In this document: positions 1-6,912 of the stretch, in pieces | Layout: each line of letters opens with the position of its first letter | How positions within the stretch are numbered: the stretch's first letter is position 1 | From: Moraxellaceae bacterium UBA2031 | GTDB lineage: Bacteria > Pseudomonadota > Gammaproteobacteria > Pseudomonadales > Moraxellaceae | Direction: 5' to 3' | NCBI GenBank assembly: GCA_002333145.1 | Contig: DDBN01000068.1 | Location: 1 to 9,010, forward strand | Length of the DNA: 9,010 bases | Made by a program: the position numbers and the translations under genes | The notes under the pieces: model-generated | Databases searched by the model: none | Seen by the model: only the letters and a program-made list of their open reading frames with translations | Told to the model about the DNA's origin: nothing

Positions 1-27
1 GCCATGTTTCTGACCCGTCGCCCGTGA
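1..27 (+). CDS. queA: 3' end of queA, S-adenosylmethionine:tRNA ribosyltransferase-isomerase (partial)
   Basis: The first 27 bases read, in frame 1, as AMFLTRRP followed by TGA at 25-27. QueA proteins characteristically end with a ...GDAMF(L/I)T... segment, and queA is the usual gene directly upstream of tgt in proteobacteria, so this is very probably the C-terminal tail of QueA. QueA transfers and isomerises the ribosyl group of S-adenosylmethionine onto preQ1 in tRNA to make epoxyqueuosine, the step after Tgt. Only eight codons are visible, so the call rests on that short motif and the neighbour. The stop codon lies 7 bases before the tgt start, which suggests co-transcription and possibly translational coupling. 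Confidence 0.8.
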   Translation, partial: AMFLTRRP

Positions 28-34
28 GCCCGCT

Positions 35-1159
35 ATGACCATGAAATTCAAACTGATCAACACCGATGGACGTGCACGCCGCGGCGAACTCGATTTCCCG
101 CGTGGCAAAGTGCAGACACCGGCCTTTATGCCCGTGGGCACCTACGGCACAGTGAAGGCAATGCTGCCACGTGATATTCACGAGATTGGCGCAGAAATCA
201 TTCTCGGCAACACCTTCCATCTCTGGTTGCGGCCAGGAACGGATGTCGTGAAGCGGCATGGTGATCTGCATGACTTTATTAACTGGGAGAAGCCCATCCT
301 CACCGATTCGGGCGGTTTTCAGGTGTTTTCGCTGGGCAAGCTGCGCAAGATTACTGAAGAGGGGGTGAAGTTTTCTTCCCCCATCGACGGCAGCAAGGTG
401 TTCCTGAGCCCAGAAATCTCTATGCAGGTACAGACTGATCTTGGCTCCGACATCGCCATGATCTTTGACGAGTGCACGCCGTATCCAGCGACCGATAAAG
501 AGGCGCGCACCTCTATGGAGCTGTCGATGCGCTGGGCTAAGCGCTCCAAGGCCGAGTTCGAGCGGCTGGAAAATCCCAATGCCCTGTTTGGCATTGTGCA
601 GGGGGGGATGTATGAGTCCTTGCGCGAGGAGTCACTGGCGGGCCTAACCGATATCGGGTTTCACGGTTATGCCATTGGCGGACTTTCAGTTGGCGAACCC
701 AAGGAAGACATGCTGCGTATCTTGGATCACCTGCCAACGAAAATGCCGGCAGACAAGCCGCGTTATCTAATGGGCGTGGGCAAGCCCGAGGATATTGTTG
801 AGGCGGTGCGCCGCGGCGTAGACATGTTTGACTGCGTGATGCCCACCCGTAACGCACGAAATGGCCATTTGTTCACCAGTATCGGCGTGGTGCGCATCCG
901 CAACAGCCAATATAAGAGCGATACCGGCCCACTGGATGCCGCCTGTGATTGCTATACCTGCAGTAACTTCACCCGTGCTTACCTTTACCACTTGGACAAG
1001 TGCGGTGAAATGCTCAGCTCCCAGCTCAACACCATCCATAACCTGCGCTATTACCAGACCTTGATGGCCGGTTTGCGCGAGGCAATTGAACAGGGTACAT
1101 TGCAGCGCTTTGTAGATGCGTTCTATGCTGCCCGTGGCCTGCCAACCCCTTCAATCTAA
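35..1159 (+). CDS. tgt: tRNA-guanine(34) transglycosylase
   Basis: This enzyme exchanges guanine at the wobble position of GUN-anticodon tRNAs (Asp, Asn, His, Tyr) for preQ1, the base-exchange step of queuosine formation in the cytoplasm. The 374-residue product matches bacterial Tgt along its whole length. Visible landmarks are DSGGFQ at residues 91-96 (Asp91 aligns with the catalytic Asp89 of the E. coli enzyme), the substrate-pocket motif GGLSVGEP near 215-222, the nucleophile Asp266 in DMFDCVMPTRNARNGH, and the zinc ligands Cys304, Cys306, Cys309 and His335. A second ATG at position 41 gives a product starting MKFKL, which aligns better with E. coli Tgt (MKFEL), so the true start may be 41. 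No strong ribosome site is seen; a weak GTGAG lies at the queA stop. The gene follows queA by 7 bases, so coupling is likely. All key residues are present. Confidence 0.98.
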   Translation: MTMKFKLINTDGRARRGELDFPRGKVQTPAFMPVGTYGTVKAMLPRDIHEIGAEIILGNTFHLWLRPGTDVVKRHGDLHDFINWEKPILTDSGGFQVFSLGKLRKITEEGVKFSSPIDGSKVFLSPEISMQVQTDLGSDIAMIFDECTPYPATDKEARTSMELSMRWAKRSKAEFERLENPNALFGIVQGGMYESLREESLAGLTDIGFHGYAIGGLSVGEPKEDMLRILDHLPTKMPADKPRYLMGVGKPEDIVEAVRRGVDMFDCVMPTRNARNGHLFTSIGVVRIRNSQYKSDTGPLDAACDCYTCSNFTRAYLYHLDKCGEMLSSQLNTIHNLRYYQTLMAGLREAIEQGTLQRFVDAFYAARGLPTPSI

Positions 1160-1166
1160 AGGGGTT
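1144..1166 (+). terminator. hairpin spanning the tgt stop codon (weak terminator or 3' processing stem)
   Basis: AACCCCT at 1144-1150 pairs perfectly with AGGGGTT at 1160-1166 around a 9-base loop that includes the tgt stop codon (1157-1159). The bases that follow are T-rich but interrupted (TCTGTTGCGGTTTT). It could act as a weak terminator or protect the 3' end of the queA-tgt message. The stem is plain in the sequence; its function is inferred. Confidence 0.35.
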
Positions 1167-1195
1167 TCTGTTGCGGTTTTGTAATTTTGGCGAGT

Positions 1196-1211
1196 CAGCA
1201 CCCTTGTGCTG
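1196..1211 (+). promoter_or_regulatory. small perfect hairpin in the tgt-yajC gap
   Basis: CAGCAC (1196-1201) and GTGCTG (1206-1211) form a perfect 6-bp stem with a 4-base loop, CCTT. No T-run follows, so it is not a typical intrinsic terminator. It lies 33 bases before the yajC start and could be an mRNA stability stem in the yajC leader. The 85-base gap is otherwise unremarkable. Confidence 0.3.
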
Positions 1212-1244
1212 CTGCCCTAGCTTTCAACATCTGGAGACACCTTA

Positions 1245-1574
1245 ATGAGCTTCTTTATTTCCGAAGCCTACGCCAATACCGTTCCGCCAGCCGGCCCTTC
1301 CATGTGGGGTCAATTGATTATGTTGGGCGGTTTTGCGGTCATTTTCTATTTCTTGCTGCTACGTCCGCAGATGAAGCGTCAGAAAGAACAAAAGGCACTG
1401 GTAGAAAGCCTGCAGAAAGGCGACGAGATTGTCTTCGCTGGCGGCTTGATTGGCCGCATTACCAAGCTGGAAGATGACTTTGCCGTCGTTGAATTGGCGC
1501 AGGGCGTGGAAATTAAAATCCAGAGAGCCGCAGTAGTGGCGACCTTGCCTAAGGGCACCCTGAAAAATATCTGA
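1245..1574 (+). CDS. yajC: YajC, Sec translocon accessory membrane protein
   Basis: YajC is a small single-span inner-membrane protein that associates with SecD and SecF and with the SecYEG holotranslocon; its exact role is still unclear. The 109-residue product has a short N-terminal segment, one hydrophobic span at about residues 21-39 (WGQLIMLGGFAVIFYFLLL), the family signature RPQMKRQKEQK right after it, and a soluble basic domain with LQKGDEIVFAGGLIGRITKLEDDF. The C-terminus ATLPKGTLKNI is typical. GGAG at 1233-1236 lies 8 bases before the ATG and supports this start. The length is normal for the family. It lies 85 bases after tgt and 63 bases before secD in a conserved order, so an operon is likely. 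The N-terminal residues (SEAYA) resemble a signal-peptide end but are expected to stay attached. Confidence 0.97.
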   Translation: MSFFISEAYANTVPPAGPSMWGQLIMLGGFAVIFYFLLLRPQMKRQKEQKALVESLQKGDEIVFAGGLIGRITKLEDDFAVVELAQGVEIKIQRAAVVATLPKGTLKNI

Positions 1575-1589
1575 TTACCATTAACGACG

Positions 1590-1618
1590 ACCCGCTAAAT
1601 AGGCGGGTTGTCCTTTTT
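1590..1618 (+). terminator. terminator-like hairpin between yajC and secD (possible attenuator)
   Basis: ACCCGC (1590-1595) pairs with GCGGGT (1603-1608) around a 7-base loop, followed by CCTTTTT (1612-1618). This is the form of a short intrinsic terminator. It lies 15 bases after the yajC stop and 20 bases before the secD start, so full termination would cut off secDF unless they have another promoter. Partial readthrough, setting a lower level of SecDF than YajC, is the likelier role. Confidence 0.5.
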
Positions 1619-1637
1619 GCATCGCTCGAGGTCCAGC

Positions 1638-3509
1638 ATGCGTTTTCCATTGTGGAAGTACGGCCTGATTATCGTCATCACGATTGCCAGTCTGATTTAT
1701 TCTCTGCCCAATCTTTATCCAGACGAACCGGCTATTCAGATTTCTGGGTCTAGTGCTTCCGTGATTGCCGATAAGGCATTGCTGGAGCAAGCCACCACTG
1801 CCTTGAATGTGGCAGGCGTTGCCTTCCATGATGCCGAAGTGCAGGAGAAGGGATTGCTGGTGCGATTGGCTAACCCTGAAATGCAGCTGAAGGCACAAGA
1901 TATCGTGCGTCGTGCGCTGGGTGACAACTACGTTGTGGCACTCAATCTGGCATCGACTACCCCCGCATGGCTGAAAGCCATGGGTGCGGGCCCCATGAAA
2001 CTGGGTCTGGATCTGCGCGGCGGTGTGCACTTTATGCTGGAAGTGGATATGGCCAAGGCGCTGGAGCAGCGTCAAGAGTCGTATGTCACGGACATCAAGG
2101 CTAAATTTCGTGAGAAGAAGCTGGGCTATCGCGCTATCGCCGAACGTGGGCAGGGCTTTGAACTGAAGTTTGCCAACTTAGAGGATCGCGATAAGGCGGC
2201 TGCTTTTGTCGGGACTGAGTTTGCCGAACTAACCTCGGAACTGCGTGAAGCAGAGGGAGCGTTCTTTATTGATATGAGCTTCCGTCCAGAGAAGCTGCGC
2301 GAGATCACTGATTATGCGGTCAACCAGAATCTCACCACCATTCGTAATCGTGTTAACGAACTGGGTGTGGCTGAGGCAGTAGTTCAGCGTCAGGGTGCTA
2401 GCCGTATTGTTGTGGAGCTTCCGGGCGTACAGGATACGGCCGAAGCCAAGCGAGTGCTGGGCCGTACCGCTAGCCTTGAGTTTCGCTTGGTAGATTCTGA
2501 TAACAATGATGTTGCAGTGAATGGTATCGCGCCTCCTGGAACCGAATTGTTCGCGTTCAAAAATGACAGCCAGTCACCAGTGCTGTTGCAGAAGCGCAAG
2601 ATCGTAACCGGTGAGCGTGTCGTTAACGCACAGTCGGGCTTCGATGAGTTCTCCAATCCGCAAGTGAATATTTCGCTGGACTCGCGCGGCGGCAAGCTGA
2701 TGGCCGATGCGACTCGCGACAACGTTGGCAAGCAGATGGCTGTGCTGTTCGTTGAGACAAAGCAAAAGACCCGCTTTGTGACAGATGCCGATGGCAAGCA
2801 AATCGAAAAGCGCGAGCCAGTGCTGGAAAAGAACGTCATTAACCGCGCCACTATTCAGTCCATGCTTGGCTCCCAGTTCCGTATTACTGGATTGGATTCA
2901 CCGGCAGAAGCAGCAGAGCTGGCTCTCTTGCTGCGTGCGGGTGCGTTGGCCGCTCCGATGTATTTTGTTGAAGAGCGGACGATTGGTCCTAGCCTCGGCC
3001 AGGAGAACATCGATAAGGGTGTGCTATCGACGCAAGTAGGTTTTGCACTCGTGGCTATTTTTATGATTGCCGTTTACAAGGGCTTTGGCGTGATTGCCAA
3101 TGTTGCACTGCTGCTTAATGTGGCGATCTTGATGGCTGTTATGGGTGCCATGGGTGCGGCACTGTCCTTGCCAGGTATTGCGGGCATCGTGTTGACGGTG
3201 GGTATGGCGGTAGATGCCAACGTACTTATCTTTGAGCGAATACGAGAGGAATTACAACGCGGAATGTCGCCGCAAGCGTCTATCATGGCGGGTTTTGATC
3301 GTGCTTTTGTCACGATTCTTGACTCCAACCTGACCACGCTGATTGTGGCTGTGATTCTGTTTGCGGTTGGTTCTGGCCCGGTCAAGGGTTTTGCAGTGAC
3401 ACTGTCGATCGGTATCTTGTCGTCGATGTTCACGGCCATCACTGTGACACGCTCCATTATTAATCTGATTTACGGCGGTAATCGTCGTGTCACCAAGTTG
3501 AGCATTTGA
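1638..3509 (+). CDS. secD: protein translocase subunit SecD
   Basis: SecD pairs with SecF as an RND-type membrane protein that uses the proton gradient to pull secretory proteins across the inner membrane after SecYEG and SecA. With the ATG at 1638 the product has 623 residues, close to the 615 of E. coli. One membrane span lies at about residues 6-24, followed by the D1 motif LGLDLRGGVHF (122-132), a large periplasmic region, and five C-terminal spans from about 462 to 612. VGMAVDANVLIFERIREE (521-538) holds Asp526, the equivalent of E. coli Asp519 in the proton path. The ATG at 1638 is preferred because GAGG (1628-1631) lies 6 bases upstream. An in-frame TTG at 1608 would add ten residues but falls in a terminator stem. 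The gene ends 10 bases before secF. Confidence 0.97.
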   Translation: MRFPLWKYGLIIVITIASLIYSLPNLYPDEPAIQISGSSASVIADKALLEQATTALNVAGVAFHDAEVQEKGLLVRLANPEMQLKAQDIVRRALGDNYVVALNLASTTPAWLKAMGAGPMKLGLDLRGGVHFMLEVDMAKALEQRQESYVTDIKAKFREKKLGYRAIAERGQGFELKFANLEDRDKAAAFVGTEFAELTSELREAEGAFFIDMSFRPEKLREITDYAVNQNLTTIRNRVNELGVAEAVVQRQGASRIVVELPGVQDTAEAKRVLGRTASLEFRLVDSDNNDVAVNGIAPPGTELFAFKNDSQSPVLLQKRKIVTGERVVNAQSGFDEFSNPQVNISLDSRGGKLMADATRDNVGKQMAVLFVETKQKTRFVTDADGKQIEKREPVLEKNVINRATIQSMLGSQFRITGLDSPAEAAELALLLRAGALAAPMYFVEERTIGPSLGQENIDKGVLSTQVGFALVAIFMIAVYKGFGVIANVALLLNVAILMAVMGAMGAALSLPGIAGIVLTVGMAVDANVLIFERIREELQRGMSPQASIMAGFDRAFVTILDSNLTTLIVAVILFAVGSGPVKGFAVTLSIGILSSMFTAITVTRSIINLIYGGNRRVTKLSI

Positions 3510-3519
3510 GGGCCGCATC

Positions 3520-4446
3520 ATGTCCGAACAACGCATTATCCGTTTCATGCGCATTCGCACGCCGATGGCGGTTGCCTCGCTGCTCGTCGTGATTATCGGT
3601 CTTGTCGCCATGGTGACAAAGGGACTTAATCTGGGCTTGGATTTTACTGGCGGGACCTCTGCCGAAATTAACTATTCCCAGCCAGTGGACCAAGAAGCAG
3701 TTCGCCTAGCATTCGAGAAGGGTGGTTTTGCTGATGTTGTTGTCCAGCATGTGGGTAGCGCGACGGGGGTTATTCTTCGTATGCCGCCACAAAAAGGGCA
3801 CGAAGCTAGCATTAGTGACGATATTCTCAAGGCCGCTAATTTTGATCCCGCCAATCCGGCGACCATCAAACAAGTGGAAAGCGTGGGCTCTCAGGTAGGG
3901 GGCGAGATGTATCAAAACTCGCTGCTGGCTATCGGTCTATCGCTGTTCTTGATGATGATTTATGTGGCCTTTCGCTTTCGCATGAAACTTGCGGTGGGCG
4001 CGGTTGTGTCGCTGGTTCATGACGTACTGTTTACAGTCGGCGCTTTTGCCATTTTTGGTTTCCCGTTTGACTTGACGGTGCTAGCCGCTGTTTTGGCGCT
4101 GATCGGTTATTCTCTGAATGACACCATCGTTATTTTTGACCGTGTTCGCGAGAATTTCCGCAAGCTGCGAAAGGCAGACGCCATCGAGATAGTGGATATT
4201 TCGCTGACCGAAACCTTGCGTCGAACCATCATGACGGTGGGTACGGTGTTAGTGGTGGTGGTTGCCATGCTTTGGTTGGGTGGCCCGGCACTAAGGTGGT
4301 TCTCTGTCGCCATGATGATTGGTTTGTTTGCGGGAACTTATTCCTCGATTTACATCGCGACCAGCTATGCACTGATGATGGGATTGGATAAGGAAGACTT
4401 CATTGAAAAGCCGAAGTCGGAATTAGTGGAAGAGACATTCGATTAA
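3520..4446 (+). CDS. secF: protein translocase subunit SecF
   Basis: SecF is the partner of SecD in the SecDF complex of the inner membrane. The 308-residue product has a first membrane span at about residues 14-33, the signature LNLGLDFTGGTS (36-47), a short periplasmic domain to about residue 130, and five further spans from about 134 to 288. The RND-like motif GYSLNDTIVIFDRVREN (196-212) and LRRTIMTVGTV (233-243) are intact. GAGGG at 3508-3512 overlaps the secD stop codon and sits 7 bases before the ATG, which points to translational coupling with secD. The C-terminal tail is acidic. Length and motif content are normal. It is the last gene of the block; the next DNA is an insertion element. 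Confidence 0.97.
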   Translation: MSEQRIIRFMRIRTPMAVASLLVVIIGLVAMVTKGLNLGLDFTGGTSAEINYSQPVDQEAVRLAFEKGGFADVVVQHVGSATGVILRMPPQKGHEASISDDILKAANFDPANPATIKQVESVGSQVGGEMYQNSLLAIGLSLFLMMIYVAFRFRMKLAVGAVVSLVHDVLFTVGAFAIFGFPFDLTVLAAVLALIGYSLNDTIVIFDRVRENFRKLRKADAIEIVDISLTETLRRTIMTVGTVLVVVVAMLWLGGPALRWFSVAMMIGLFAGTYSSIYIATSYALMMGLDKEDFIEKPKSELVEETFD

Positions 4447-4473
4447 AAGATCGTTTTTTCCATCCATAAAAAT

Positions 4474-4493
4474 AGCCGGACAGTGTTCCGGCT
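4474..4493. terminator. operon-end hairpin, cut off from its + strand T-run by the IS66 insertion
   Basis: AGCCGGA (4474-4480) pairs perfectly with TCCGGCT (4487-4493) around a 6-base loop, 28 bases after the secF stop. An A-run (4468-4472) precedes it, so on the - strand it has the stem plus T-run of an intrinsic terminator. On the + strand the expected T-run is missing because the IS66 end GTAAGCG starts at 4494, the very next base. I infer a former bidirectional terminator. A separate weak candidate lies just upstream: CGAT (4440-4443) with ATCG (4450-4453) followed by six T at 4454-4459, which may still give some termination. Confidence 0.6.
4486..4493. repeat. predicted left copy of the 8-bp IS66 target duplication (TTCCGGCT)
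   Basis: IS66-family elements duplicate 8 bp of target on insertion. The 8 bases directly before the GTAAGCG end are TTCCGGCT. No second copy at an IS66 right end is visible in the window, so this is a prediction from the family rule and not an observed pair. Confidence 0.4.
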
Positions 4494-4519
4494 GTAAGCG
4501 TCCGTAAATCCGCATCTGG
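4494..4519 (+). repeat. left terminal inverted repeat of the IS66-family element
   Basis: The sequence starts GTAAGCGTCC and continues to about 4519. GTAAGCG is the typical start of IS66 termini and its position agrees with tnpA beginning 82 bases later. The inner limit is a guess because the right repeat is not available for comparison. Confidence 0.75.
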
Positions 4520-4575
4520 TTTATTTCTTTAAAGCAGCGCTCAATATCTCCACCCAAATCCAGTGGAGAACCCCC

Positions 4576-4986
4576 ATGGCACAAGCGTCGTCCCGCAAAT
4601 CGTTACGCATTCGAGCCCTATGGCAAGCACACATTGATGCTCAGATGATATCTGGCTTATCGCAGGCGGGTTATTGCCGACAACACGGTATTAGCGCTGG
4701 CTCTTTTAGCGCATGGAAACAAAAACTCAATTCTGTCACAACTGAATCTCGTCAATCGGGGCAAGCGCTGAAATCGGGAGTACCACCGAAAAAGCAAACC
4801 GTGATTCCAGTCATTGTTAAAAATGAGTCGAGAGATGTTAACACGCCGTCTTTCGAGGCTGAATCTCCGTCGGACCAAATCAAACTAAAGGCTACGCTAC
4901 CCAATGGCATTGCCCTTGAGTTAACAGTGCTCTCAGAAAGCGCATTCACGCGGGTTTTGTCCCAGCTGGGGCAATGGCCATGCTAG
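4576..4986 (+). CDS. tnpA: IS66 family accessory protein TnpA
   Basis: TnpA is the first of three proteins of IS66 elements; all three are required for efficient transposition in studied members, and TnpA is thought to bind DNA. The 136-residue product has an N-terminal helix-turn-helix-like region at about residues 15-51 (WQAHIDAQMISGLSQAGYCR, then HGISAGSFSAWKQKL), which is the typical IS66 orf1 pattern. A basic, polar linker follows, then a short conserved C-terminal part with LPNGIALEL near 108-116. GGAGA at 4565-4569 precedes the ATG by 6 bases. The end overlaps the start of tnpB, as is normal in this family, suggesting coupled translation. The gene appears intact. Confidence 0.9.
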   Translation: MAQASSRKSLRIRALWQAHIDAQMISGLSQAGYCRQHGISAGSFSAWKQKLNSVTTESRQSGQALKSGVPPKKQTVIPVIVKNESRDVNTPSFEAESPSDQIKLKATLPNGIALELTVLSESAFTRVLSQLGQWPC

Positions 4987-5333
4987 CGCTGCCTACCAAC
5001 ACTAAAATCTATTTAGCCGTCGAGCCGGTAGATATGCGCAAAAGTTTTGATGGTCTTTGCGCGATCGTGATTGACAACTTGCAACAAAATCCATTGGAAG
5101 GACACTTGTTTTTGTTTCGTGGAAAAAGTGGCAATCGAATCAAGGCGCTATTCTGGGATCGCAATGGCTTGGTGATCTTTTACAAACGATTGGAAAAAGG
5201 CCACTACAAATGGCCAAAAAATACGGTGCATTCAATAACGATGACATCGGTTGAATTATCTCTGTTGCTCGACGGAATTGATTTTACAAAACTCAAAAAA
5301 CTACCAAAATATGATGCCGTTTCTGCGCTATAA
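4974..5333 (+). CDS. tnpB: IS66 family accessory protein TnpB
   Basis: This is the highly conserved second protein of IS66 elements, needed for transposition but of unknown biochemical role; it is unrelated to the RNA-guided TnpB of IS200/IS605. The 119-residue product carries the family hallmarks VDMRKSFDGLCAIV (19-32), PLEGHLFLFRGKSGNRIKAL (40-59), and WDRNGLVIFYKRLEKGHYKWP (61-81). The length is standard. It overlaps tnpA by 13 bases from the ATG at 4974, or by 7 bases if the second ATG at 4980 (MLALPTNT) is used; the latter fits many family members. A gap of 37 bases separates it from tnpC. Confidence 0.95.
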   Translation: MAMLALPTNTKIYLAVEPVDMRKSFDGLCAIVIDNLQQNPLEGHLFLFRGKSGNRIKALFWDRNGLVIFYKRLEKGHYKWPKNTVHSITMTSVELSLLLDGIDFTKLKKLPKYDAVSAL

Positions 5334-5358
5334 AATCGAATTAATGAGGTACAAATAG

Positions 5359-5364
5359 TATAAT
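5359..5364 (+). promoter_or_regulatory. candidate -10 element just before tnpC
   Basis: A perfect TATAAT lies at 5359-5364, ending 6 bases before the tnpC ATG at 5371. The best-spaced -35 region (near 5336-5341, TCGAAT) is poor. If used, transcription would begin at or very near the ATG, giving an almost leaderless message. It may also be chance in AT-rich DNA. Confidence 0.3.
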
Positions 5365-5370
5365 CCACGT

Positions 5371-6912
5371 ATGAATTCACACGCCACTTTACCCACTCAT
5401 GTCCCCGCTCTTCAGCAACTTGTGCTGGAACAGCAACACATGATTGAGACCTTAAAAGAACAATTGCGATTGTCTTTACGGCGGCAATTTGGCCCACGCA
5501 ATGAATTCGTTAATGTCGATCAATTAGGTTTGTTTGCCGCCAAGATCGATGATGGCACGACGGTTGTTGAAGTCGAGATTGGCGCCACTGAAGTGGTTGG
5601 TGCAACAAATTTCGATAGCGACAGCATTCCAGTTGAACGTAAGAAAGCGGTGCGCATTTTAAAAGATCTGCCGCGTGATGTTCGTATTATTGATATTCCC
5701 GATTCAGAAAAAATCTGTAGCTGTTGTGGTGGTGCATTGCACTCAATGAAGGATGATGCGGCTGAACACGTAGAATATGTTCCTGCAACTTTGAAAATCA
5801 TTGAAACGCGCCGTAAAAAATACGCATGCAATAGTTGCCATGGTGAAATTAAACGCGCGAAAGAAGAGTTTCCGGCGCTGTTTGCAAAAGGCATGGCCTC
5901 ACCCAGCCTGATTGCATTCTTAATCGTGTGTAAATACGCTGATCATTTGCCCTTGTATCGCATTTCACAGATTCTAAAACGCATGGGCATTGAAATTTCT
6001 GATTCACTCATGTCTGAATGGCTGCTTCATGCATCAGAATTGTTTGATGACCTGATGAAGCGAATGATTGTTACGGTGCTGGCAACCAGGCATGTGTTTA
6101 CCGACGACACCATTTTGCCGATGCAAAACAAAGATCCGAATCGAAATACGACAGTTAAAAGCCGATTATGGGTTTATGCCGCTTACACCGAACCTGATCG
6201 GCAAAAACCATTGGTGGTGTACGATTTTTCCGTGACTCGCAGTCAGGCTGCGCCCATGGGGTTTCTTGCGGGTTATGCAGGCTATCTGCAAGCGGATGCT
6301 TTTCCGGGTTATGACGTTTTATTTCGCAGCAAAAAAGTGTTTGAGATTGCCTGCTGGGCTCACACACGCCGTAAGTTCGTTGAAGTCACGGCGCTGATGA
6401 AAACGCCAGGACGAGCGCATACCGCCATCGCTTATATTAAAAAACTTTACGCCATTGAGAGCCAAATCAGACGGCTTAAAAACGATGAAAAGAGAGCATT
6501 GCGTCAAGATCAATCGCGCAAGGTTCTCGCGCAATTTAAATCCTGGTCCGATGTTGAGGTCAATGGTGTACTACCCAAAAGTGCTTTGGGCAATGCCATA
6601 GGTTACACCCTCAAAAATTGGGAGGCGTTATGTCGCTACACTGAGCAAGGATTTCTGGAGGCGGATAATAATTTTGCCGAACGCTGCATGCGCCCTGTGG
6701 CTTTGGGTAGAAAAAATTATTTATTTGTAGGTTCTGAGCGTGGCGGTAAAGCTGCCGCTCTTTATTACAGCTTGATTGAAAGCTGCAAGCTCAACAAAGT
6801 GAATCCAATCACCTACATGACCTATCTGCTCAGCAATGTACACAACAAGGCCATCACCTTGCCACTGCCCCATGAGTTTAACCTAAAGACAGCAGCTCAC
6901 TCTACCCATTGA
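5371..6912 (+). CDS. tnpC: IS66 family transposase TnpC (DDE)
   Basis: TnpC is the catalytic transposase of the element and cuts and joins DNA with a DDE active site. The 513-residue product shows the usual order: an N-terminal leucine-rich coiled coil at about 13-38, a zinc-finger-like region with CSCCGG (116-121) and CNSC (153-156), then the catalytic core. Likely acidic residues are Asp245 or Asp246 in FTDDTILP, Asp309 in LQADAFPGY, and Glu437 in ADNNFAERCMRP. The conserved CWAHTRRKF (328-336) and GRKNYLFVGSERGG (446-459) are present, and the C-terminal SCKLNKVNPITYMTYLLSNV is typical. There is no frameshift or stop. The nearest SD-like GAGG is 22 bases upstream of the ATG, so the start signal is weak and may depend on coupling or a leaderless message. 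Confidence 0.95.
   Translation: MNSHATLPTHVPALQQLVLEQQHMIETLKEQLRLSLRRQFGPRNEFVNVDQLGLFAAKIDDGTTVVEVEIGATEVVGATNFDSDSIPVERKKAVRILKDLPRDVRIIDIPDSEKICSCCGGALHSMKDDAAEHVEYVPATLKIIETRRKKYACNSCHGEIKRAKEEFPALFAKGMASPSLIAFLIVCKYADHLPLYRISQILKRMGIEISDSLMSEWLLHASELFDDLMKRMIVTVLATRHVFTDDTILPMQNKDPNRNTTVKSRLWVYAAYTEPDRQKPLVVYDFSVTRSQAAPMGFLAGYAGYLQADAFPGYDVLFRSKKVFEIACWAHTRRKFVEVTALMKTPGRAHTAIAYIKKLYAIESQIRRLKNDEKRALRQDQSRKVLAQFKSWSDVEVNGVLPKSALGNAIGYTLKNWEALCRYTEQGFLEADNNFAERCMRPVALGRKNYLFVGSERGGKAAALYYSLIESCKLNKVNPITYMTYLLSNVHNKAITLPLPHEFNLKTAAHSTH

Larger units (their letters stand above)
4494..6912 (+). mobile_element. IS66-family insertion sequence (left end to tnpC; right end not seen)
   Basis: Three consecutive genes encode the standard IS66 set TnpA, TnpB and TnpC, preceded by a GTAAGCG terminus at 4494, which is the characteristic IS66 end. 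The visible part is about 2.42 kb, near the usual 2.5 kb for the family, so only a short 3' tail is missing. No CGCTTAC right end occurs after tnpC, and the following DNA leads into an IS91-like transposase. By eye the element is richer in A and T than the sec genes before it, consistent with foreign origin. It lies downstream of the secF stop and breaks no chromosomal gene in view. The true right end may be just past 9010. Confidence 0.9.

Noticed and set aside
537..857. 106-codon open frame on the - strand inside tgt
   Set aside because: It is a shadow of a strongly conserved gene on the + strand and its translation resembles no protein family I recognise.
1608..1637. Upstream TTG start for secD adding ten residues
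   Set aside because: The codon lies in the 3' arm of a terminator-like hairpin, has no ribosome site, and the added residues do not resemble SecD; GAGG fits the ATG at 1638.
3074..3611. Overlapping open frames on the - strand across the end of secD and start of secF
   Set aside because: They lie fully opposite conserved SecD and SecF motifs and have low-complexity composition typical of antisense frames.
4974..5333. TnpB as an RNA-guided nuclease related to Cas12
   Set aside because: The name is shared only by chance; this 119-residue protein has the IS66 orf2 motifs and no RuvC-like domain, and no guide RNA structure is evident.
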